Below are positions 7,856 through 17,513 of a stretch of DNA of 64,000 nt, piece by piece. Source of the DNA: Site-B1 sp963827785 (GTDB lineage Bacteria > Bacteroidota > Bacteroidia > Flavobacteriales > Flavobacteriaceae). The notes below the pieces were generated by a model. It was given only the letters and a program-made list of their open reading frames with translations. It ran no database searches and was not told the origin of the DNA. The position numbers and the translations under genes were made by a program. The stretch spans positions 1 through 64,000 of the forward strand of contig CAWHCT010000044.1 of assembly GCA_963827785.1 (NCBI GenBank), given 5' to 3'. Numbering within the stretch: the first letter of the stretch is position 1; each line of letters opens with the position of its first letter.

Positions 7856-8701
7856 TTAATTATTATTAAGGAACGACAATACAGATTTAACTACCAATTT
7901 CAATTCTTTTGATAATCCTTTCAAATTCCAGGGATGTTTTGTGCCAAAAACATGATCTGCCCCGGCAATAATTATCAACTCACTTTTGGGATTCCATTTG
8001 TGTAGGTTTTCTGCTTCTTTAATGGATACTGATGTATCATGGTTGCCATGAATTATTAAATGTGGAACTCTCAAATTTGATGCAGCTCGTTTAATATTTA
8101 TGCGTTCTTTATTCTTTTGAAAATCTATAAAAAATTGATAAAAATGGGGCATTTGTTGTTTTGTTCTTCCGTTTTCAATATAATAAACGCCTTCGTTTTT
8201 CCACTTTTCAAATGCTTTTCCGGTAGGGAATCGTTTTTCAAAGTCACTAACTCCTGCTAATGAAACTATTTTAGAGATTCTTGAGTCCTCTTCGGCTTTT
8301 ATAGTTACAATTCCACCTCCACGACTATGCCCCAGCAAGGCGATTTTTTTAAGATCTAAATTTTGTTTTGAACTTAAATCGGAATGAATCCAATTTATGA
8401 CAGAATCGAGGTCGTCAAGTTCTTTTGTATAATTATTATTACCGAAGGCTTCTAGATCAGGAAAGTCAATTGGCTGTTCAACGGTTCCTCCATTAAAGGA
8501 GAAATTGAATTTGATAAAACAAAATCCGTTTTTTGCAAATTCCTGACCCATTATACTCCAGGCACCCCAATCTTTAAAGCCTTTATAGCCATGACAAAAT
8601 ATGATAACAGGTTTAGGCTTATTATCTTTTTTATATAAGATATCTATTAGGATAGGTCTTCCATGTTTACCGGGTATAACAATATTATTTGTTGTATTCA
8701 T
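7856..8701 (-). CDS. alpha/beta hydrolase (dienelactone hydrolase / S9-like)
   Basis: 281 aa. The fold is marked by VIIFCHGYKGFKDWG (oxyanion-hole HG, about residues 32-46), the nucleophile elbow GHSRGGG (about 124-130), an acid-bearing strand near LIIHGNHDTSV (about 215-225) and a C-terminal histidine in GADHVFG (about 248-254). Serine, aspartate and histidine of the triad are therefore all visible. No signal peptide is present, so it is cytoplasmic. The substrate is unknown. Its ATG directly follows the stop of the AddB-like gene (TAAATG), implying co-transcription and possibly translational coupling. Confidence 0.9.
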   Translation of the reverse strand: MNTTNNIVIPGKHGRPILIDILYKKDNKPKPVIIFCHGYKGFKDWGAWSIMGQEFAKNGFCFIKFNFSFNGGTVEQPIDFPDLEAFGNNNYTKELDDLDSVINWIHSDLSSKQNLDLKKIALLGHSRGGGIVTIKAEEDSRISKIVSLAGVSDFEKRFPTGKAFEKWKNEGVYYIENGRTKQQMPHFYQFFIDFQKNKERINIKRAASNLRVPHLIIHGNHDTSVSIKEAENLHKWNPKSELIIIAGADHVFGTKHPWNLKGLSKELKLVVKSVLSFLNNN

Positions 8702-11464
8702 TTATATATCTTTTTCAATAAAATCTATTTCAGGATTACATATCTCTAAAATTAATTTTTTTAGTTCAATAAAATAACTGTCCAAAGTCTCTTGCGTTAT
8801 TTCTGAATCTTTGTTGCGGCTTCCTTTTGTTTCTTTTTTAGAAAATTTTAAAAACCCATTATTCAGGTTTTTAAATGAAATCACTCCAGCCTCAATGGGA
8901 TTTGTAAATGGAGTTCTTGAATTCATTAAATAAGCATAAGCCAATATTTGATGCGGTTTGCTGTATCTGTCATAATCAGAATTAATATCTTCCCAATCAA
9001 CAATGGTCAGTTTTCTTTCATCAACATTTCCGGTTTTATAGTCTATTATCCTAATTTTTCCATTAAACTCATCAATTCGGTCAATTTTTCCAGTTAAATT
9101 AACGGGAAAGTTAAGTTCAGGGATATCTAATAAAGTCTTATTATTTTCTGATTCAATTTCAAGGATCTTAATTTGATTCCCCTGTTTTAAAGATTCAATT
9201 TCAAGATTTAGAAAATTTGCAACATAACGTTTTGCAATTTCAAAAATGATCAGGTTTTTACCGCTTTTTAAGTCACCTTCTTTATAAATGTCTTTAAAGT
9301 GGGAAGTGACAGTTTTTTCAATTGATGGTTTTAAGCCTTTTAGAACATCTATTGTGAGGTAAGTATTTTCTAAAGGCCTATAAAAATCTTCTAAAGTTTT
9401 ATGGATTACTGTGCCCAATGTATTTAAGGCAACTGTTTCTTCAACATCCTCATATTGGGCTATTCTTAGTATTTTTCTGTAATAGAATTCTATTGGGTTT
9501 CTAATATAACTGGTTAAAGTCGATGGAGAAAATCCTTTTTCTGCAACCTCTTTTATTTTAACCATAACTGCCTCAGGTTTTTTTATATTGCTAAGAGAAT
9601 TATCAAATGAAGGAACATTAGGTGAAATCAAAGTATGTTTAATATTATGAATCCCTTCAACTTCAAGTTGAGTAATAAATCTGCTTTTTTCTCCTCCAGT
9701 AAATGAATCGGGCTCAGTATTATATAAGATGTAAACATTTTTTGCCCGTTGGATCAATCTAAAAAAGTGATAAGAGTATACTGCATCCTTTTCTTTATAT
9801 GTTGGTAAATTGTTTTCAATTTTGACATCAAAAGGTATAAATGAATTGCTTGTCTTTCCGGAAGGCAGAATGCCTTCATTAACAGACGAGATAATAACAG
9901 TTTCAAAATCTAACACTCTGGATTCAAGCATTCCCATTAATTGAAGCCCTTGTAAGGGTTCGCCTTTAAAATCTAAATTTTCGGCATTCAACAATTCCTT
10001 ATAAACCGCATATAGCGTTTTAATATCTGTTACACTATTATAAGCGGCAATTAGGTTTTTAAGTTGATTAAAAACCTCATAAAATCGAAACAAATACTCA
10101 AGAGATAATAGGTTAGCCTTTTTATCCAAAGACAATTGTTTTTTGATTTTCAGAATAAGCTCTACGCAATTATCAACTGCAGTAGAAGGATCATTTGCCC
10201 AGTTTTTAAAAATAAGAGATAATATTTGCGTTTTTTCAGGAGCAAGTTTTGTTAACTTGTCAAGCGAAACATAAATCAGATTGTTTTTTTGAATATGATC
10301 AAGTATTATTTGAGTATAATCTGATTTATTATCTACAAACAGAGGTCTTAAAAATTGATGGGATAGAATTGATTGAATGTCTTTATTATAAACACCCCTT
10401 GACTGTTTATTTTTATGCAGCAATAGTAAACTTTCAAAAAGTGTTGTTAGAGGAACAGATCTTAATGGCACTCCCATGGTTATATTGAGGGCTTTTACGT
10501 TTTCCGGTAATGAATTGATGACAGGAGTTAGCAATGATTCATCTCCAAGAATGAGAGCTGTATTAAATAAATCCGGATCCTCCTTTTTTAATTTATCAAT
10601 AAGAGTTCCCATATATTTTGCCTGCCCCACGTTTTTCGGAACGCCTATAACTTCAATTTTTTTAGGTTTGGAGTAATTATCGGTTACCCAATTAAAAGAG
10701 TTGTTAGAAAAATATTTCCAATTATTTTTATGCTGTCTTGCAAATAATCCGGCATCGTGAATTGGATTTTTCATGAAATATTCATCAATGTCCCAATAAA
10801 TGTTTGCTAAATTATTTTGTAATAATTCTTGAATAATGATCTCTTCCGCAGAGTTCAATGCGTTAAAACCTAAAAATATATGTTGTTTAGCGGAATTACT
10901 TTGAATATAGTTTTCCAGATTTTCAACGGCTTCTCTGTAAATTAGTCCTTGATACCCAATTTTATTTTGTTTTAAATTATTAGAAAACAGATGGTATAAG
11001 GAATAAAGCTTTTTCCAAAATGATAAATAATTTTTTACCAGATCGGTCTGATCTGAAACTAAAGACCAATGTTCAATATCTTTAATTTCACTTAAATAGT
11101 TAAAGATCTTTTCCGGGTCAATTAAAAACCGATCAATTTCATTAAAGTCTTGTAATAAGATCTGAGCCCATTTTGAAAATGAATCAAATCCTTCAACATC
11201 CTGTTTCCTTTCCAGTTTAGAATAAACAGCGTAAAACTCGAAAAGCAATTGAATATTAGGGATTTTTTTTAATTGTGATAGTTCTTCAATAAATTCTTCA
11301 ATGCTTAGTATTTCAGGAGCAAATATGGATTTGGTAAGGGTTTTGCTTAATTCATGTTTTAAAAAGATTCCAGCACGTTTGTTGGGCAGGATAAAGGTAA
11401 GTTCCGAGATTTCTTTATCTCTTGATTTTAAATCTGAAAGGACATTAGAAATAAAACTTATCAT
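8702..11464 (-). CDS. AddB-like PD-(D/E)XK nuclease / inactivated helicase subunit
   Basis: 920 aa. The N terminus has LTFILPNKRAGIFLKHEL in place of an intact Walker A, as expected for the degenerate helicase half of AddB/RexB. LPSGKTSNSFIPFD (about residue 540) lies in the helicase-derived core. The C-terminal third is a RecB-type nuclease: SPSTLTSYIRNPIEFYY (about 655), GTVIHKTLEDFY (about 690), GKIDRID and IIDYKTG (about 790-810) supply the metal-binding residues. With the AddA-like protein encoded at 14.3-17.4 kb it should form the double-strand-break resection enzyme that loads RecA. I see only one cysteine near the C terminus, so the iron-sulfur cluster of Bacillus AddB is probably absent. 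A terminator separates it from ompA upstream. Confidence 0.86.
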   Translation of the reverse strand: MISFISNVLSDLKSRDKEISELTFILPNKRAGIFLKHELSKTLTKSIFAPEILSIEEFIEELSQLKKIPNIQLLFEFYAVYSKLERKQDVEGFDSFSKWAQILLQDFNEIDRFLIDPEKIFNYLSEIKDIEHWSLVSDQTDLVKNYLSFWKKLYSLYHLFSNNLKQNKIGYQGLIYREAVENLENYIQSNSAKQHIFLGFNALNSAEEIIIQELLQNNLANIYWDIDEYFMKNPIHDAGLFARQHKNNWKYFSNNSFNWVTDNYSKPKKIEVIGVPKNVGQAKYMGTLIDKLKKEDPDLFNTALILGDESLLTPVINSLPENVKALNITMGVPLRSVPLTTLFESLLLLHKNKQSRGVYNKDIQSILSHQFLRPLFVDNKSDYTQIILDHIQKNNLIYVSLDKLTKLAPEKTQILSLIFKNWANDPSTAVDNCVELILKIKKQLSLDKKANLLSLEYLFRFYEVFNQLKNLIAAYNSVTDIKTLYAVYKELLNAENLDFKGEPLQGLQLMGMLESRVLDFETVIISSVNEGILPSGKTSNSFIPFDVKIENNLPTYKEKDAVYSYHFFRLIQRAKNVYILYNTEPDSFTGGEKSRFITQLEVEGIHNIKHTLISPNVPSFDNSLSNIKKPEAVMVKIKEVAEKGFSPSTLTSYIRNPIEFYYRKILRIAQYEDVEETVALNTLGTVIHKTLEDFYRPLENTYLTIDVLKGLKPSIEKTVTSHFKDIYKEGDLKSGKNLIIFEIAKRYVANFLNLEIESLKQGNQIKILEIESENNKTLLDIPELNFPVNLTGKIDRIDEFNGKIRIIDYKTGNVDERKLTIVDWEDINSDYDRYSKPHQILAYAYLMNSRTPFTNPIEAGVISFKNLNNGFLKFSKKETKGSRNKDSEITQETLDSYFIELKKLILEICNPEIDFIEKDI

Positions 11465-11476
11465 TCAATAAAAATA

Positions 11477-11506
11477 AAAAACGCTTCGGAATTCCGAAGC
11501 GTTTTT
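11477..11506 (-). terminator. rho-independent terminator after ompA
   Basis: A perfect 15+15 base inverted repeat centred at 11491/11492 (AAAAACGCTTCGGAA and its complement). The GC-rich core is flanked by A and T runs, so it can act on either strand. Here it ends the ompA-like transcript 30 bases after its stop and insulates the AddB-like gene. Confidence 0.88.
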
Positions 11507-11535
11507 ATAATATTTAAAATTTAGCTTTTCTTAAA

Positions 11536-12906
11536 TTACTTTTTAAGTTTTACTTCAACACGTCTGTTATTTTTCTTACCAGCTCTTGTTGCGTTGGTAT
11601 CAATTGGATAATCTTCTCCAAATCCAATAGCAGTTAATCTTGCAGAATCAATACCATTCTCAACGAGATAAGCCATTACAGCATTAGCTCTAGAATCAGA
11701 TAATCCCTGGTTAAGAGTTTTGCTACCGTCACTGTCAGTGTGACCTTCAATTGTGAAGTTAGCTTGTGGATATTCTTTTAAGATTGCAGTGATAGCTTGT
11801 AAAACAGGCATTGTAGCTTGTTTGAAAGATGATTTACCAGAATCAAATAAGATAGTTTTAGCGTAACTGTTTAAAGTAGCCATTACTTCAGGAGTTGGAA
11901 CAACTTCTGGGCAACCATTATTAGCAACAGTACCAGCTTCGTTAGGACACTTATCATCTTTATCTAAAACGCCATCTTTATCAGTATCAGCCCAAGGACA
12001 ACCATCGTTTGCTACAGGACCAGCTTCTTTTGGACATTTATCTTTAGCATCAGTTACACCATCGCCATCAGCATCAGGACAACCATTTAAAGCTTTTGAA
12101 CCAGCAACTGTAGGGCAATCATCACTTTTGTCAACTACACCATCACCATCAGAATCTGGACAGCCATTAAATTCAGCAGGTCCGGCTGCGTTAGGACAAT
12201 CATCTTTACTATCTTCAATACCATCACCATCTGTATCTGGGCAACCATTAAAGGCTTCTAGACCGAATACTTCTGGACATGCATCATTTTTGTCATAAAT
12301 ACCATCACCATCTGTATCTGTTCCACCAAAGTTAACAGATAATCCTAAAGTATGTTGGAAATGTTTTGGTAAGTAATCTTCGAATGAATGCTTATAAGTA
12401 GATTGTAGACCAAGTGCAATATTTTCTGTGAACCAGAAATTTAAGCCTAAAGTTCCGTTTAATGTACCAGCGCCTATATCATCAACCCAAGTATAACCAC
12501 CACCTACTCCAAGAATAGGCTCTAATTTTTTAGAGTTAATAGCGTTAGCAAATGAATATTTAACCGTACCATCTACTGCGTAATATGATAAATCATCAGC
12601 AGAAGAATCACCAATTTTATCAATCTTGTTGATAGAACCTCCAACGGCTAGAGAAAAATTATCATTTAAATACTTGGAAACAGAAATTGTTGACAAAGAA
12701 GGAAGAATGTTGTAGTGATCTGCTACATTAAAATATTCATCAAAATATCCTCCTAATGGAGCATCTTCACCAGTTGGGTATATGTCAACTGCATTTACTC
12801 CAAAACTTATTTGCCAAGGATTGTTCTCGTTTTGTGCATTAACGTTACTTAAACCGAACATTAGTAAAGTAACTAATAATAATCTGCTAAGATTTTTCAT
12901 ATTCAA
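11536..12906 (-). CDS. OmpA family outer-membrane protein with thrombospondin type 3 repeats
   Basis: 456 aa. A Sec signal peptide ends near SNVNAQ (about residue 25); an in-frame ATG two codons in is an equally good start. Residues about 30-205 form an OmpA-type eight-stranded barrel ending LGLSVNFGG. Five to six calcium-binding TSP3-type repeats follow (pattern DTDGDGIxDxxDxCP...GCP, about 207-330). The C-terminal OmpA domain binds peptidoglycan: ILFDSGKSSFK, FTIEGHTDSDG, LSDSRANAV and RRVEVKLKK at the end. It anchors the outer membrane to the cell wall and is likely one of the most abundant envelope proteins. It has its own promoter box and terminator although it lies between the two Add-like genes. 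Confidence 0.96.
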   Translation of the reverse strand: MNMKNLSRLLLVTLLMFGLSNVNAQNENNPWQISFGVNAVDIYPTGEDAPLGGYFDEYFNVADHYNILPSLSTISVSKYLNDNFSLAVGGSINKIDKIGDSSADDLSYYAVDGTVKYSFANAINSKKLEPILGVGGGYTWVDDIGAGTLNGTLGLNFWFTENIALGLQSTYKHSFEDYLPKHFQHTLGLSVNFGGTDTDGDGIYDKNDACPEVFGLEAFNGCPDTDGDGIEDSKDDCPNAAGPAEFNGCPDSDGDGVVDKSDDCPTVAGSKALNGCPDADGDGVTDAKDKCPKEAGPVANDGCPWADTDKDGVLDKDDKCPNEAGTVANNGCPEVVPTPEVMATLNSYAKTILFDSGKSSFKQATMPVLQAITAILKEYPQANFTIEGHTDSDGSKTLNQGLSDSRANAVMAYLVENGIDSARLTAIGFGEDYPIDTNATRAGKKNNRRVEVKLKK

Positions 12907-12968
12907 AAAATTTATTTTTAAGTGTTAATTATGGACAAAAATAAGTTGTTATATCTTATTAACAAAGA

Positions 12969-12976
12969 CAAATATA
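12969..12976 (-). promoter_or_regulatory. candidate flavobacterial -7 box for ompA
   Basis: CAAATATA on the plus strand reads TATATTTG on the minus strand, an exact TAnnTTTG match, 62 bases before the ompA start. It implies a leader of about 55 bases, which suits a strongly expressed outer-membrane protein. Confidence 0.45.
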
Positions 12977-13023
12977 GAAAAATATTGTAAAAACACCGTT
13001 TTAAACACTGTAAACAGTGGATT

Positions 13024-14217
13024 TTATATAATTTTTAATTCCGTTCCAACCTTTTTAAAGGCTGAAATTGCCTTGTCCAATTGATTTTGATTATGAGCAG
13101 CAGACAATTGCACACGAATCCTAGCCTTTTCGCGTGGTACAACAGGGAAAAAGAAGCCAATTACATAAATTCCCTCTTTCAGAAGCAATTTGGCCATTGA
13201 TTGAGCGAGTTTGGCGTCGTAAAGCATTACAGGAACAATAGCAGAATCCCCGTCAATTATGTCGAATCCAGCTTCGCTCATGCCTTTTTTGAAATAATTT
13301 GTATTCCATTCCAATTTATCTCTTAGTGAAGAATCGTTTTTGAGCATATCAAAAACTTTAATTGATGCTCCTACAATTGCCGGTGCCAACGAATTTGAAA
13401 ACAAGTAAGGTCTGGATCGTTGGCGAAGCATTTCAATAATTTCACTTTTCCCTGTCGTATAGCCTCCCATTGCGCCACCAAGGGCTTTGCCAAGTGTTCC
13501 TGTGATAATATCGATTCTTCCCATAACACTTTTGTCTTCCAGCGTACCTCTTCCGGTTTTACCAATAAATCCAGCCGCATGACACTCATCGATCATAACC
13601 AAAGAATCATATTTATCTGCCAGATCGCAAATTTTGTCTAGTGGTGCCACAACCCCATCCATGGAGAAAACACCATCGGTTACAATAATTTTAAACCTTG
13701 CCCCATTTTTATTCGCTTCAATCAATTGTTTTTCCAGATCCGCCATGTCACTGTTTTGGTATCTGTAACGAGAAGCTTTACATAGTCTTACACCGTCAAT
13801 TATGGACGCGTGGTTTAGAGAATCAGAAATAATAGCATCTTCTTCACTAAAAAGCGGTTCAAAAACTCCTCCATTGGCGTCAAATGCTGCTGCATATAAA
13901 ATAGTGTCCTCTGTACCGTAAAAATCTGCTATTTTTTGTTCCAATTCTTTATGAATGTCCTGGGTGCCACAAATAAAACGAACTGAAGACATACCAAAAC
14001 CATGTGTGTCCATGGTGTCTTTGGCAGCTTGAACAACATCCGGGTGGGATGACAGCCCTAAATAATTGTTCGCACAAAAGTTTAGGACAGTCTCACCTGT
14101 TGACAATGTAATTTCGGTTCCCTGAGGTGATGTGATTATGCGCTCTTCTTTAAAAAGGCCATTATCTTTTATCTCTTTTAGTTCTTCTTTTAAGTGATTT
14201 TTTAATTTACCGTACAT
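13024..14217 (-). CDS. kbl: glycine C-acetyltransferase (2-amino-3-ketobutyrate CoA ligase)
   Basis: 397 aa from the ATG at 14217 (MYGKLKNHLKEELKEI), the family's usual start and length. The frame extends upstream to an ATG at 14268, but that extension has no family similarity and overlaps the upstream gene. It is a PLP-dependent alpha-oxoamine synthase that cleaves 2-amino-3-ketobutyrate with CoA to glycine and acetyl-CoA in threonine breakdown. FCANNYLGLSSHP, DECHAAGFIG (PLP-contacting aspartate and histidine) and TGTLGKALGGAMGGY (Schiff-base lysine) are visible. No threonine dehydrogenase gene lies in the window. Confidence 0.95.
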   Translation of the reverse strand: MYGKLKNHLKEELKEIKDNGLFKEERIITSPQGTEITLSTGETVLNFCANNYLGLSSHPDVVQAAKDTMDTHGFGMSSVRFICGTQDIHKELEQKIADFYGTEDTILYAAAFDANGGVFEPLFSEEDAIISDSLNHASIIDGVRLCKASRYRYQNSDMADLEKQLIEANKNGARFKIIVTDGVFSMDGVVAPLDKICDLADKYDSLVMIDECHAAGFIGKTGRGTLEDKSVMGRIDIITGTLGKALGGAMGGYTTGKSEIIEMLRQRSRPYLFSNSLAPAIVGASIKVFDMLKNDSSLRDKLEWNTNYFKKGMSEAGFDIIDGDSAIVPVMLYDAKLAQSMAKLLLKEGIYVIGFFFPVVPREKARIRVQLSAAHNQNQLDKAISAFKKVGTELKII

Positions 14218-14261
14218 GTCTAAATAGTTTTGTTCAAATTTACTGCGTTTGCAAACAATAA

Positions 14262-17200
14262 TCAGCACTCAACAACTGATATATTTTCATTAGTGTAAAC
14301 AAGTATTTTTTTAGTTGTTGAAAAGCCTATTCTATGCAAAGCGCCGGCATATTCTTCCAACTGCTCCTGATATTTTGGATTTGGCAGACCAGTTTTATAA
14401 TCAATGATGATAGCCTTTTTATTTTTATTAATTACAACTTTATCCGGTCTTAAAAATTTTCCATCGTCAGTGATGATTTCCCTTTCATTATAGGAAGTTA
14501 TATCGTGAGCATAATATTCTATTAATTTTGGATGTGAAATAATATTCGTTATCGTTTCGGATAGTTCTTTTTTCTGAATTTTATCAATAATGCCAAAATT
14601 CAAATAATCTTTAAGCACAAAATCTACATCTTTAAGAGTATAAATGTTTGACATTATTTTATGTATAAGATTTCCTTTTTCTATTGCTTCTTTTTGTTTT
14701 GTGTCCCAAAGTAAACCCGAATTGGTAATTACATTAATATTATGCGATTCTGCAGATGATGAAATAAATTCTTCCTGAAAGTAAGTATTAACTTTTTGCT
14801 CTTTTCTTTTTAATTGCTTGCTTGGCCCGATAGCTATGGGGATTCCAAAAGTGTAATGTAATTTGCCGTCATCCCATGAACCTATCGACTTCAAGAATTT
14901 AATTATAAGTCCGGAATACGTTTTTTGATTTTCATCACCTTTTGAATTAATATCTTTTTTGCCAATTATATATAATTGTTCAACAGCTCTTGTTAAGGCT
15001 ACATACAAAAGGTTGATATTGTCTAATTCCAATTCTGCCTGATGTTTGGAATAGGTATCATCACCATATTGGCTGAAAGCCTCAATGTCTTTATTTAAGT
15101 TTATAAAGGCTTCAGTGAAGCCATTATATTCTTTCGGATCTATTTTAAACCAGGATTTAGATTCTTTTTCTCTGTAGATATCTAAATCGGCATATGGGAA
15201 AATTACTATTGGGAATTCAAGACCTTTAGCTTTGTGAATGGTCATTATTTGTACTGCGTTCTGACCTTGGGGAATCACAATGCTCAATTTTTCCTTTTTT
15301 GTTTCCCAATAATTAAGAAACCCAATAAGGCTGGATTGATTTTCAAGAGAATAGTTCAGCACTTCATCTAAAAAGAACTGAATGTAGGCATCAGCTTTTT
15401 TTATAAGATCAAAAGCTCTCAGAACGTACTCAACAGAATCGTAAAGTGATAATTGCAAAAAGGCATCAAAATCAAAATCTCCTAATTCTTTAAAGATATC
15501 GGCAGGTTCTAAACTAATCAAAGATTGAAAAAAATCATGTTTATTTTCTATGGCTTTTGAATTAGCTATATAGTTCAAAATTTCAACTTTCACCTCGTTA
15601 TTGTTAGGTTGAACAGCTAATTTCATGATATCAATAATGAAACGAATTTCTGGTGATCGATCCAAGAGTAAAGTTTCAGAAGAGATTATTGGGATGCCTT
15701 GATTGTTCAGGATATCGGCAATAGCAATTCCTTCAATCCCTTTTCTAACCAAAATGCAGATATCTTTAAGTTCATATCCAAAAGTTAATATAGTTTGTAT
15801 GGTTTCAAAAACTTTTTGACAATACACCTCGTTTCGATCGTCTTCCCTTGATATATCCAATAAATTAATATCAACTAAACCATCATATTTGTTATCAGGT
15901 TCTTGCCTGCATTTAGAATAAATAGTCGCATATTCAGGATTGCTAAAAACCAAAGCAGATAAGTAATTAAAAAAGTCATTGTTAAAACTGACGATCTGTT
16001 TACAGCTTCTATAATTTACAGGAAGATCTTTGACACTTTGTTTTACAGGAAATGGTTGCTGTTTCTCATTAAAAAGTGAAATAAATTGTTCGGCTTTACC
16101 ACCTCGCCACCTGTAAATAGCCTGCTTTGCGTCGCCAACTAACATAGCTGAACCGTTTTCTGAGGCCAACGAATTCTCAAGTAATGGAATCAAATTAAGC
16201 CATTGCAACTCAGAAGTGTCCTGAAATTCATCAATAAAATAGTGTTTGTATTTCTCTCCAATACGCTCATAAATAAAAGGTATTGGCTGATTTTTGATCT
16301 CATTGCTAATAACAGAATTAAATTCTGAGATCAGCAATAGGTTTTGCTCCTCTTTTATTAGGTTTAATTCTTGATTAATCGCATTTAAAACCGTTAATGG
16401 CGTTAAATTCTGATAAATATTCTTTAAAAATTTATATTCAAGAACATTTTCCTTGATGCTAAGGAAAGCAGATCCTATTTGTGGTAAAATACTGTTAATG
16501 ATGCTTGCTAGGTCTTCAGAAAGAGTTTTGTTGTAAATGTTTTTGTTTTCAGCCAGATTGCTTTCAAGTTGATTGTCATATAGTTTGTAAAGATCTAGAG
16601 AAACCAGTTTTTTAAAGTGATTTGGTAGTGTGCCTCTTGTAAAATCGGTATGTGTCAATCCACATTCTTCAATTAATGACAGCACACTGTTGGCATGATC
16701 AATTATTTTTTGTTCCAAAACAATTGTTTTTTCAATCACATTTTTTTTGAGCGCTTTAAAATCATCAATAGATTTTTGTTCTAAAATGTCAAGATGTAAA
16801 ATATGGTTTTCGTTAACTAAAAGTTTAGCTATTCTGTTTAGGTCAAAACTAATGTCCCAGCTTTTGTCATCATCTGTTTTTTCAAGTGCAAATTCAACTA
16901 AGATTTTAGTCAATTCTCTATTGAATCCAGTCTTCGAGATTAGATTGTCCACGGCTTTATTCAGCAGACTATCCGTATCAAGTTCCACTTCAAAATTCTG
17001 AGGTAATTTTAGATCGTGCGCAAAAGTCCTTATTATTTTATGATTGAATCTGTCTATTGTACTAATATCAAAAGCTCCGTAGTTGTGAAGAATAATTTCA
17101 AGGATTTTTTTAGATTTCGTATGAACTACATTCTTATCCATATTTAGATCTTGACATATATCTAAAAACATACTGTTAGGTTCTTTAAGAATTTCTTCAT

Positions 17201-17402
17201 TTGAAAATGATTTCAACATTTCCAGGATACGCTCTTTCATTTCCCCGACAGCCTTATTAGTAAATGTCATTGCCAGAATTTGACGGAATTTAAAGAGGTT
17301 CTCAGATTCAAATAAGATTTTTAAATATTCTTTTACAAGGGTATAGGTTTTGCCACTACCAGCCGAAGCATTAAATATTTTGAATGATGATGAAGTTGAC
17401 AA
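14262..17402 (-). CDS. AddA-like UvrD/Rep-family helicase-nuclease
   Basis: 1046 aa with all superfamily 1 helicase motifs: Walker A NASAGSGKTYTLVKEY (about residues 10-25), Walker B FIDEFQDTSELQW (about 390), motif III VGDAKQAIYRWRGG, motif IV VNYRSCKQIV, motif V IMTIHKAKGLEFPIV (about 735) and motif VI LLYVALTRAVEQLY. The C terminus is a RecB-type nuclease with FLRPDKVV and IIIDYKTG (about 985-1010). It would resect double-strand breaks with the AddB-like partner encoded at 8.7-11.5 kb. The two genes are on the same strand but separated by kbl and ompA, which is unusual compared with fused addBA operons. Confidence 0.9.
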   Translation of the reverse strand: MSTSSSFKIFNASAGSGKTYTLVKEYLKILFESENLFKFRQILAMTFTNKAVGEMKERILEMLKSFSNEEILKEPNSMFLDICQDLNMDKNVVHTKSKKILEIILHNYGAFDISTIDRFNHKIIRTFAHDLKLPQNFEVELDTDSLLNKAVDNLISKTGFNRELTKILVEFALEKTDDDKSWDISFDLNRIAKLLVNENHILHLDILEQKSIDDFKALKKNVIEKTIVLEQKIIDHANSVLSLIEECGLTHTDFTRGTLPNHFKKLVSLDLYKLYDNQLESNLAENKNIYNKTLSEDLASIINSILPQIGSAFLSIKENVLEYKFLKNIYQNLTPLTVLNAINQELNLIKEEQNLLLISEFNSVISNEIKNQPIPFIYERIGEKYKHYFIDEFQDTSELQWLNLIPLLENSLASENGSAMLVGDAKQAIYRWRGGKAEQFISLFNEKQQPFPVKQSVKDLPVNYRSCKQIVSFNNDFFNYLSALVFSNPEYATIYSKCRQEPDNKYDGLVDINLLDISREDDRNEVYCQKVFETIQTILTFGYELKDICILVRKGIEGIAIADILNNQGIPIISSETLLLDRSPEIRFIIDIMKLAVQPNNNEVKVEILNYIANSKAIENKHDFFQSLISLEPADIFKELGDFDFDAFLQLSLYDSVEYVLRAFDLIKKADAYIQFFLDEVLNYSLENQSSLIGFLNYWETKKEKLSIVIPQGQNAVQIMTIHKAKGLEFPIVIFPYADLDIYREKESKSWFKIDPKEYNGFTEAFINLNKDIEAFSQYGDDTYSKHQAELELDNINLLYVALTRAVEQLYIIGKKDINSKGDENQKTYSGLIIKFLKSIGSWDDGKLHYTFGIPIAIGPSKQLKRKEQKVNTYFQEEFISSSAESHNINVITNSGLLWDTKQKEAIEKGNLIHKIMSNIYTLKDVDFVLKDYLNFGIIDKIQKKELSETITNIISHPKLIEYYAHDITSYNEREIITDDGKFLRPDKVVINKNKKAIIIDYKTGLPNPKYQEQLEEYAGALHRIGFSTTKKILVYTNENISVVEC

Positions 17403-17469
17403 AAGATAATTTTTATACCAAAATAAGTAATCTTAATATAATCTTAAGATAATTTTTAATCCTTTATTG

Positions 17470-17477
17470 TAAATTTG
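17470..17477 (+). promoter_or_regulatory. candidate flavobacterial -7 box for the superoxide dismutase gene
   Basis: TAAATTTG is an exact TAnnTTTG match 37 bases before the ATG at 17514. I see no clear TTG -33 element upstream. Confidence 0.45.
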
Positions 17478-17513
17478 AGAAAATAAGTATTAACAACTAA
17501 AAAAATTAAGAAT

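Noticed and set aside
8702..17402. Defence island (nuclease and helicase genes near dinB and an AlbA_2 gene)
   Set aside because: The nuclease and helicase match housekeeping AddB and AddA, dinB is a repair polymerase 10 kb away, and no toxin, restriction, CBASS, retron or Cas-like gene is present.
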